This document shows, one piece after another, positions 5,865-11,716 of a stretch of 11,716 nucleotides of DNA. This DNA comes from Opitutales bacterium UBA7389. GTDB lineage: Bacteria > Verrucomicrobiota > Verrucomicrobiia > Opitutales > Opitutaceae. The position numbers and the translations under genes are program-made. Under the pieces are notes generated by a model that searched no databases, was not told the origin of the DNA, and worked only from the letters and a program-made list of their open reading frames with translations. Where the stretch lies: positions 1-11,716 of the forward strand of contig DKNL01000115.1 in assembly GCA_002474325.1 (NCBI GenBank). Direction: 5' to 3'. The number at the start of each line of letters is the position of its first letter. Positions within the stretch are counted from its first letter, which is position 1.

Positions 5865-7025
5865 ATGACTCGATCAGAAAAGGACTTATTCATGAAAGCT
5901 GCCTTGGAAGAGGCAAAAAAAGGTTGGGGAGATACGCACCCTCAGGCGATGATCGGGGCTGTTCTGGTCGAGAAAGGAGAAATCGTGGCCCGCGCTCATA
6001 TTGATCGGCCCGGAATGAATGGCCCAGAAGTACAGATTATCCAGTCTTTGGGGCGCAAGCCCGCTTCGGATGCTAGCTTGTTTGTCACCTTGGAACCGGG
6101 TCCGTCTTCCAATCGATTGGAGAAAGGCGTGAACACTATTGTCGAAGCCGGAGTCAAGCACGTTTTCATCGGAGCTAGCGATCCCGTACCGGAGCATGAG
6201 AACAAAGGCGCGGATGCGCTCAAGGCGGCTGAAATCCAAGTGGAGCGACGCATTCTCATCGAAGATTGCCAAGACCTTAATTTGATATTCAACCACGCTG
6301 CCCGGCATCAAACCCCGTTGCTTTCGGCCAAGTCAGCCACTACGCTAGACGGCAAGATCGCTTGCCGTACTGGAGAGTCGAAGTGGATTACTGGGGAAAT
6401 TGCCCGCCAAGACGTAATGGGTTGGCGCCGTTTGTTTCCAGCAATCGGAGTTGGGGCGGGAACGCTTGTCGAGGATGATCCCCGTTTAACGAGCCGTATT
6501 GAGGGGAAAGATGAGTGGTGTGGTGTGCGTTTCGTTATGGATGGGTTGTTGAGGACTGCCATGGAGCGTTTTCTGCCTTCTATCTACACGGATGAGTTTC
6601 GCGATAACACGATTGTGGTGACCACCGACGCTGCAGGTACGGGCTACATTCGGCGTCTCGAGTCGGAAGGGGTTAATGTTTGGGTGCTTCCTGCTGAAAA
6701 TATGAAGGTGCCCATCGTTGATTTCCGCAAAAAATGCTACGATGTCGGAATTAATGGCGTCTATTTCGAGGGCGGAAGCAAGCTGACTAGCGAGTTGCTG
6801 CACAATCGAGAACTCGACTACCACTTCAACTATCGAGCTCCCATACTATTAGGGGATGATAAAGCGAAGCCCGTGTATCGCGGTTTACGAATCGAGAAGC
6901 TTTCTCAGGCCCTTAGGTTGGATAGCCCCAGGCATGAATCTTTCGGCGACGACCAACTGATGCGTGGCTTTCTATCGTATCCAACTCGTTTAGACGTTGA
7001 TGAAACTGTATTTAGCAACGAGTAA
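5865..7025 (+). CDS. RibD-like protein: intact reductase domain, inactivated deaminase domain
   Basis: This has the two-domain layout of riboflavin enzyme RibD (deaminase then NADPH reductase) over 386 residues, near the usual length. Deaminase-like part (about 1-145): HPQAMIGAV (25-33) aligns with SPNPxVGAV, VTLEP (74-78) is kept, and AGVKHVFIGASDP (95-107) is family-like. However, the zinc-binding HAE reads GPE (53-55), and the two Cys of PCxHxGRTPPC are Gly79 and Gly88 with identical spacing. Glu55 is retained. Reductase part (about 146-386): SAKSATTLDGKIA (154-166), GESKWITGE (170-178), GAGTLVEDDPRLTSR (197-211), YFEGGSKLTSELL (300-312), APILLG (325-330) and the tail FGDDQLMRGFL (360-370). 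The likely role is reduction of the aminopyrimidine intermediate (or a related substrate), with the deaminase step supplied elsewhere. Plant PyrR has a comparable dead deaminase domain. ATG 5865 is chosen; Met10 is an alternative. The gene overlaps rdgB by 26 bp. Confidence 0.85.
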   Translation: MTRSEKDLFMKAALEEAKKGWGDTHPQAMIGAVLVEKGEIVARAHIDRPGMNGPEVQIIQSLGRKPASDASLFVTLEPGPSSNRLEKGVNTIVEAGVKHVFIGASDPVPEHENKGADALKAAEIQVERRILIEDCQDLNLIFNHAARHQTPLLSAKSATTLDGKIACRTGESKWITGEIARQDVMGWRRLFPAIGVGAGTLVEDDPRLTSRIEGKDEWCGVRFVMDGLLRTAMERFLPSIYTDEFRDNTIVVTTDAAGTGYIRRLESEGVNVWVLPAENMKVPIVDFRKKCYDVGINGVYFEGGSKLTSELLHNRELDYHFNYRAPILLGDDKAKPVYRGLRIEKLSQALRLDSPRHESFGDDQLMRGFLSYPTRLDVDETVFSNE

Positions 7026-7605
7026 TCTGCACAAAATAGAGGAGCTCAAGAAGATGCTTTCGGAAGCTGGCCTTAATAGGGAAGTTCATACGGCCGAGGC
7101 GTTGGGAGGTATGCCCGAGGTTATCGAAGATAAGGATACCTTTTCGGGAAACGCCTTAAAGAAAGCTCGGGCTCTAGCGGCTCTTCTGCCGAGCGACGGT
7201 TTAGCGCTAGCGGATGACAGCGGAATTTGTATCGAAGCTTTCGATGGGGCTCCAGGGGTCAGATCGGCTCGCTATGCGGGAGAGGACGCGACCGACGAGT
7301 CCAATCTTGATAAGCTAATTAGGGAGATGGAATCGATTCCGGATGGGCAGCGAAGAGGGGCATTCGTTTGTCATTTGGCTGCGGTTTTGCCGGGAGGTGA
7401 CGAAGTTGTTTTTGAGGGAGAAGTTCGAGGCTCGATCTTGAGAGAGCGGAAAGGAGTTAATGGATTTGGTTATGACCCTGTATTTCTGCCTGAGGGTAGA
7501 AATCGGACGACGGCAGAGATGAGCCAGGATGAAAAGACGACCATTAGCCATCGAGGCATTGCTACGCGAAAATTCATCGCCTGGTTAAAAGAAGGCGATT
7601 CTTGA
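7000..7605 (+). CDS. rdgB: RdgB/HAM1 family non-canonical purine NTP pyrophosphatase
   Basis: Cytoplasmic enzyme that hydrolyses ITP, dITP and XTP to monophosphates, keeping deaminated purines out of nucleic acids. Its 201 residues match the family. Motifs: LATSNLHKIEEL (5-16), DTFSGNALKKA (46-56), ADDSGICIEAFDGAPGVRSARYAG (71-94; catalytic acidic pair Asp72-Asp73), GFGYDPVFLP (155-164), AEMSQDEKTTISHRG (172-186). A TTG lies directly before ATG 7000; the ATG is preferred because M-K-L-Y-L-A-T-S-N is the standard N-terminus. The start lies 26 bp inside the RibD-like gene in another frame, so the two are almost certainly co-transcribed and may be translationally coupled. Confidence 0.96.
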   Translation: MKLYLATSNLHKIEELKKMLSEAGLNREVHTAEALGGMPEVIEDKDTFSGNALKKARALAALLPSDGLALADDSGICIEAFDGAPGVRSARYAGEDATDESNLDKLIREMESIPDGQRRGAFVCHLAAVLPGGDEVVFEGEVRGSILRERKGVNGFGYDPVFLPEGRNRTTAEMSQDEKTTISHRGIATRKFIAWLKEGDS

Positions 7606-7653
7606 AGTAAATTCACCAGGCACCTGGACTTATGGTAGATTTACTAGCCTGGA
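7606..7653. terminator. Possible stem-loop between convergent genes
   Basis: Directly after the rdgB stop, AGTAAAT (7606-7612) pairs perfectly with ATTTACT (7639-7645). Inside lies the short palindrome CCAGG-CA-CCTGG (7616-7627). CCAGGC (7616-7621) could instead pair with GCCTGG (7648-7653). It sits in the 65-bp gap between rdgB and the oppositely oriented DUF1501 gene, where a shared terminator would be expected. There is no clear T-run, so the call is weak. Confidence 0.3.
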
Positions 7654-7670
7654 GTCAAAGCTTGGACACA

Positions 7671-9110
7671 CTAAGCGATGATGTTGTGTATCACGTTTCC
7701 GTGGACATCCGTTAGGCGGTAATCGCGCCCTTCGTGGCGGAAGGTCAGCTTCTCGTGATCCATTCCGAGGAGGTAGAGAATCGTGGCATGGAGATCGTGC
7801 ATATGCACCTTATTCTCGATGGCATATTGCCCCCACTCATCGGTGGCTCCGTAGATCAAGCCTGGTTTGACGCCGCCTCCGGCTAGCCAAACACTAAATC
7901 CTGTTGGGTTGTGGTCGCGCCCCGTACCATTTTTTTGGGCGTAGGGTGTACGACCAAACTCTCCTCCCCACCAAACCAAAGTGTCTTCCAGGAGACCTCG
8001 TTTCTTGAGATCGGTAAGCAAGCCCGCGACAGGTTTGTCTACGGCCAAAGCATGCTCCTTGTGCTTGGGCATATCGTTGTGTTGGTCCCAAGCAGGGTTA
8101 TTAGAATTATCGCTGTAATTAACTTGGATAAAACGGACGCCGGCTTCAGCCATTCTCCGAGCCATCAGACATTGGCGACCGTAATTATCTGTATTCTTTT
8201 CCCCGATACCATAGAGCTTTTTGGTGGCTTCTGACTCTTTGGAGATATCCATGACCTCAGGAGCGTTGGACTGCATGCGCCAAGCCAACTCGTAGGAACT
8301 GATTACCGCTTCCAATTCGGAATTTCCAGGCTGGCTTTGGCATTGCTCGTGATTCATCGACTGGAGCAAGTCGAACTGCCGTTTCTGGCGATCTGGAGAT
8401 AGGGAGTCGTTGCGAAGATTGTCGATACCGATATCCGTGGCCTTCATGCCGGCGCGTCCCATTGCGGTGCCTTGGTAGGATGCTGGGAGGAAAGCATTCC
8501 CGTAGTTTCGAGGACCTCCATTCCCGAAGGAAGGGCTCAAGGAAACGAAACCAGGCATATCTTGGCTTTCGGTTCCTAGACCGTAGCTAACCCAAGAACC
8601 CATTGATGGGCGTATCAAGTTTGTGGAGCCAGTGTGTAAAAAGAGTGTAGCGGGGCCGTGAGCCACGCCTTCGGTGTGCATTGAGCGAATCACACAGTAT
8701 TCGTCAGTATGCTTGGCCATATGGGGAAACAGATCGGATACCCATGCACCATTCTGCCCGTGTTGCTTGAAGTCCCAAAGCGGCTTCATGACCCGTTGAT
8801 TGGAACCCATGCCGGTCTTCGCGAGAATTCGCTGGTCGGTAAAATCCAGCATCTCGCCATCTTTCTTGTATAGAAGCGGCTTGTAATCGTAGCTGTCCAC
8901 TTGGCTTACCCCCCCCGCCATAAAAAGAAAAATCACTCTTTTAGCTCTGGGAAACAAGTGGGGCGTTCTCGGTGAGAGGGGGTTGGCAATGGAGCTTGCC
9001 ATCGCTTGTTGGGAGGAAATCCCGGCGGCGGCCATGTACCCGAAGCCGCAAGCCATTTGGCGAAGGGCGTTCCTTCGTGAAATGGGGCAATACTGTGGTT
9101 GCTCGCTCAT
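7671..9110 (-). CDS. DUF1501 domain-containing exported protein
   Basis: A member of the DUF1501 family (alkaline-phosphatase/sulfatase-like fold), abundant in planctomycetes and Verrucomicrobia, with no settled biochemical role. The 479 residues are full length. The N-terminus has a twin-arginine-like signal: SRRNALRQM (11-19) followed by a moderately hydrophobic stretch to about residue 38; the usual F-L-K after RR is replaced by A-L-R. Family motifs: FLFMAGGVSQVDSYDYKP (61-78), HTEGVAHGPA (145-154), VNYSDNSNNPAWDQH (330-344), VWWGGEFGRTPYAQ (379-392), GRDHNPTGFSVWLAGGGVKPG (397-417), HMHDLHATILYLLGMDHEKL (436-455) and GRDYRLTDVHGNV (461-473). ATG 9110 lies 5 bp after the stop of the PSD1 gene, so the two form an operon with likely translational coupling. 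Export is inferred from the signal. Confidence 0.95.
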   Translation of the reverse strand: MSEQPQYCPISRRNALRQMACGFGYMAAAGISSQQAMASSIANPLSPRTPHLFPRAKRVIFLFMAGGVSQVDSYDYKPLLYKKDGEMLDFTDQRILAKTGMGSNQRVMKPLWDFKQHGQNGAWVSDLFPHMAKHTDEYCVIRSMHTEGVAHGPATLFLHTGSTNLIRPSMGSWVSYGLGTESQDMPGFVSLSPSFGNGGPRNYGNAFLPASYQGTAMGRAGMKATDIGIDNLRNDSLSPDRQKRQFDLLQSMNHEQCQSQPGNSELEAVISSYELAWRMQSNAPEVMDISKESEATKKLYGIGEKNTDNYGRQCLMARRMAEAGVRFIQVNYSDNSNNPAWDQHNDMPKHKEHALAVDKPVAGLLTDLKKRGLLEDTLVWWGGEFGRTPYAQKNGTGRDHNPTGFSVWLAGGGVKPGLIYGATDEWGQYAIENKVHMHDLHATILYLLGMDHEKLTFRHEGRDYRLTDVHGNVIHNIIA

Positions 9111-9115
9111 GCTAC

Positions 9116-11716
9116 TCAGTTGAGGTATCGAAAATCGATCGAACCATAAAGCGATTGGAAGATAGAGGCCCAGTCTCTAGCAGAATCGCTCGTTTGTCCA
9201 TTACTTAAGAAATCTGCTATTAAGCGTCGCTCTTTATCGGTGGGAGCCCGACCGAGGGTGGTTTCAAAAGCCAGTTCTATGCGTTCATCGCGATTCTGGC
9301 GGCTGTGGATTAGTCGTGCAGCCGCTACGCGCGATTGGTCGATGACGAAGGGATTGTTGAGCATGTACAGGGCCTGCAAAGCGACGGTGCTAGTGTTACG
9401 TTTACCAATGGTGAAATTGATATTCCCGAAATCGAATAGTTCGAATATTTCGTGTCGCTTTACTCTAAATGCGGGAGTATAGACACTACGTCTTTTGTCT
9501 GTGAAAACGTAATTATACTCGGTTTTTTGAGCGGTTGTCGAATTGGCGTTGATTTCGCCGGCTCCATCGATGTTTGGACCGTAGAGAGCGAGATCGATAT
9601 CTCCTGAACTTGCCAGAATCGCGTCGCGCAGCTGCTCTGCATCCAGCCTTCGTTTAGGATAGGAAGCTAGAAGTCGGTTGTTTGGATCCCTTTCCGCCAT
9701 GTTGGATTTCGCTTGGGTAGACAATTGCCAGGTTTCGGAAAGCATAATCTCCCTGACGAAACTCTTTACGGACCAATCGAGCTCCTGCAGCCGGATGGCC
9801 AAGTAGTCGAGCAATTCTGGATGAGATGGGAGCTGCCCGGTAGTACCAAAATTGTCTACGCTGCTGACAATGCCTTGGCCGAAAAGCCAGGTCCATATCC
9901 GGTTGGCAATAACACGTGAAGTGAGTGGATTGTCTGGACTGACGATCCAATCGGCTAGTTGACGTCGACCGCTTTCGTTGTGGGGAATTTCAGGAGCCTC
10001 GCCGAGAGTGGCGATTTGTAGGAACCCGCGGGGCACCACGTCGCCTCGCCGACTCTCGATTCCTCGGATGCGAATGGCGGAATCGCTTGGCTCGGGATCC
10101 TCTTTTACCGTCATGGCGATAGGACGGGCTTTGAGAAGCCGAGTTATTGGCTTAAGCTCGCTTTCGATGGATTTGATCTCGGTTTTCAATCTCGCTAGCT
10201 CTTCTTTGCGTGCTTTCGACTTTGTGACGCTTTCGTCTTCGATAAGATACCACTGAACCGCGTCAGCTACAACGTATCCATCTGTATTGCGATTGGAGAT
10301 CCGAACGTTGCTTTCCTGTCCCTCTTCGAATTCGAAACGACCCAAGACATGAAAGCGTCCGTATTCAGAGGGCGGCTTCGTTTGATCAACACTGACTGAG
10401 GCCTCGCCCTTGCTATGGCCTACCGTAACGGGTGTCTGTGTGGAACGATTAGCCGCTTCGGCGTAAGCGAGACGAGTTTCGTAGGTTCCGGTAATCGGGA
10501 TATTGGTGCTAAACACGATGCCCTTTTTGCCTTTTCCGGTATTGCCGTCATGAAGATAGCCTTCGTCTAGATAATTTTGAGAATACTGCGAGAATTCCCA
10601 GGCGCCCTCGAGCTTAGCGGCTCTCTCGTCGACCACGATCCCGGGAAACTGGCGTGAAGGTTTTGGGGGGCCTGGTTTGGGTACATTGACAGTGTGTTGA
10701 GAATAGACGCTTTGCGTGGCCTTCTTTCTCTCTATTTGCGGTTTTAGCTTTGCAATGATCGCTTCAGCGTTAGCCAGCTCATTTGCTTTGGCACCTTCCA
10801 TAGGGAGCGGTGTATCCACCCAGCGGGCTACATTATCCGTATAGTTGTAGAGGGTGCGTGTGCTTTTGAAAATGCCAGCCAGAGCGTAGTAATCTTCGCT
10901 GGGGATCGGGTCGAATTTGTGATCGTGGCATCGAACACAGCCGAGGGTCATGCCCATAAATGCCTTCCCGAGGGTATCGACCTGTTCATCGATCACATCG
11001 TAACGAAGCAATTGCTTATCTTGCAGCTCGTAGTTCGTAGGGCCCAGGGCCAGAAAAGCGGTTGCGATGAGTTGGCGACTACGTTGCTTCGGCGTGTTGT
11101 AGGGTAAGAGATCGCCAGCTATTTGTTCTCGAACGAGTTGATCGAAAGGAACGTCGCGATTGAAAGATTCGATGACGTAATCGCGAAAACGCCAGGCGTC
11201 CTTGTACAGAAGCGTGCGACCGCCTCCGCTGGATTCTGCGAATCGGGCCACGTCCAGCCAATGGCGTCCCCAACGCTCTCCAAAATGGGGCGAGTCCAGC
11301 AATGTGTCGACCAGACGCTCGAAGGCATCGTCTCTATGGTCGTGGACAAAGGACTCAATTTGATCTGGGGAGGGGGGCATGCCGATCAACGTGAAATAAG
11401 CTCTGCGTACGAGATCGATGCGGCTAGCCTTTTCGGCTGGATTGATACCGCCGGCTTCCTGGGCAGCCCGAATGAAAGAATCGATTGGGGAATCTTCTAA
11501 TGCTGGAACTTCCGGCTTTTCGATGGGTTTGAATGACCAAAATTCGCGGCCTTCTTCGACGCTCAAACCTGATTCACGAATATCGGCGATAGCTCCCGAG
11601 CGTGGGTCGGGTGCTCCCATGGCGATCCATTCTTCCAGGTCTGCAATGGCTTCATCAGACAGTTTGCTCTTTGGAGGCATCTGAAAGTCCACGTCCTCAT
11701 AGTGGATAGCGTGGAT
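9116..11716 (-). CDS. PSD1-type protein: cytochrome C tail, DUF1549, golvesin-like domain, DUF1553 (N-terminus off window)
   Basis: The frame is open through the right edge, with 8 further codons upstream of a GTG at 11692 (IHAIHYED), so the gene is 5'-truncated and that GTG is not the start. Numbered from that GTG: MPPKSKLSDEAIADLEEWIAMG (5-26) is the C-terminal end of the planctomycete-type cytochrome C domain; its heme CxxCH must lie outside the window. DUF1549 spans about 70-280, with GERWGRHWLDVARFAES (138-154) and CVRCHDHKFDPI (252-263). A golvesin-C-like beta domain follows at about 350-482 (IVVDERAAKLEGAW, SQNYLDEGYLHDG, TGTYETRLAYAEAANRST, VVADAVQWY). After a short charged helix (about 487-515) comes DUF1553 (about 540-858), with NPLTSRVIANRIWTWLFGQGIV (588-609) and NFGTTGQLPSHPELLDYLA (614-632). 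It is probably exported; the substrate is unknown. It precedes the DUF1501 gene by 5 bp. Confidence 0.95.
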   Translation of the reverse strand: MHAIHYEDVDFQMPPKSKLSDEAIADLEEWIAMGAPDPRSGAIADIRESGLSVEEGREFWSFKPIEKPEVPALEDSPIDSFIRAAQEAGGINPAEKASRIDLVRRAYFTLIGMPPSPDQIESFVHDHRDDAFERLVDTLLDSPHFGERWGRHWLDVARFAESSGGGRTLLYKDAWRFRDYVIESFNRDVPFDQLVREQIAGDLLPYNTPKQRSRQLIATAFLALGPTNYELQDKQLLRYDVIDEQVDTLGKAFMGMTLGCVRCHDHKFDPIPSEDYYALAGIFKSTRTLYNYTDNVARWVDTPLPMEGAKANELANAEAIIAKLKPQIERKKATQSVYSQHTVNVPKPGPPKPSRQFPGIVVDERAAKLEGAWEFSQYSQNYLDEGYLHDGNTGKGKKGIVFSTNIPITGTYETRLAYAEAANRSTQTPVTVGHSKGEASVSVDQTKPPSEYGRFHVLGRFEFEEGQESNVRISNRNTDGYVVADAVQWYLIEDESVTKSKARKEELARLKTEIKSIESELKPITRLLKARPIAMTVKEDPEPSDSAIRIRGIESRRGDVVPRGFLQIATLGEAPEIPHNESGRRQLADWIVSPDNPLTSRVIANRIWTWLFGQGIVSSVDNFGTTGQLPSHPELLDYLAIRLQELDWSVKSFVREIMLSETWQLSTQAKSNMAERDPNNRLLASYPKRRLDAEQLRDAILASSGDIDLALYGPNIDGAGEINANSTTAQKTEYNYVFTDKRRSVYTPAFRVKRHEIFELFDFGNINFTIGKRNTSTVALQALYMLNNPFVIDQSRVAAARLIHSRQNRDERIELAFETTLGRAPTDKERRLIADFLSNGQTSDSARDWASIFQSLYGSIDFRYLN

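Noticed and set aside
7688..7712. A CACGGA/ACGGAT-like match resembling the cassette repeats inside the DUF1501 gene
   Set aside because: On the coding strand it encodes the conserved family ending L-T-D-V-H-G-N-V, so the similarity is explained by coding constraint and is not a second repeat copy.
9036..9080. Possible lipoprotein cysteine (C21) in the DUF1501 signal region
   Set aside because: The residues before it (R-Q-M-A-C) do not fit a lipobox, which wants Leu/Val/Ile three residues before the cysteine. A twin-arginine-like signal explains the N-terminus better.
10923..10940. CVRCH in the PSD1 protein as a covalent heme site
   Set aside because: It is a C-x-x-C-H string, but in the context CVRCHDHKFDPI it is a fixed feature of DUF1549 and does not by itself show a cytochrome c fold. 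The likely cytochrome domain lies off the right edge.

Overview
The window looks like a chromosomal stretch of a member of the Planctomycetota-Verrucomicrobiota group, most likely a verrucomicrobial (Opitutae-like) bacterium. The clearest pointer is the adjacent gene pair at the right end: a large PSD1-type protein (planctomycete cytochrome C tail, DUF1549, DUF1553) followed 5 bp later by a DUF1501 protein, a pairing largely restricted to these phyla. Few genes show a convincing Shine-Dalgarno sequence, which also fits. The taxonomic call is an inference from gene content, not from a marker gene comparison.

Layout, left to right. Positions 1-605 hold the 3' part of an M48-metallopeptidase-like gene whose zinc motif is mutated. 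On the minus strand lie leuB (3947-5044) and alaS (831-3506). Between these two housekeeping genes sits a compact unit of about 420 bp: inverted CACGGAT-rich repeats bracketing, almost exactly from start to stop codon, a degraded and frameshifted gene of the GxxExxY family (PD-(D/E)XK nuclease-like). Only about 10 bp remain on either side, so the unit makes up almost the whole leuB-alaS junction. A 99-bp divergent promoter region with a 9-bp inverted repeat separates leuB from a rightward cluster: an MBL-fold hydrolase (5144-5788), a RibD-like protein (5865-7025) and an RdgB/HAM1 nucleotide pyrophosphatase (7000-7605, overlapping the previous gene). After a 65-bp convergent gap come the minus-strand DUF1501 gene (7671-9110) and the PSD1 gene, which runs off the right edge.

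How the genes work together. alaS, leuB and rdgB are ordinary core functions (tRNA charging, leucine synthesis, removal of non-canonical purine nucleotides). The PSD1/DUF1501 pair is translationally close and probably makes exported proteins acting on an unknown, possibly polysaccharide, substrate.

Most notable points. (1) The repeat-bracketed GxxExxY unit looks like a small mobile cassette that landed between leuB and alaS and then decayed. (2) The RibD-like protein keeps its reductase domain, but all three zinc ligands of the deaminase domain are replaced by glycine without any indel. (3) The M48-like protein has HALIQ where HExxH is expected. (4) A golvesin-C-like domain is embedded between the two halves of the PSD1 protein. 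No rRNA, tRNA, CRISPR array, transposase or prophage gene was seen.
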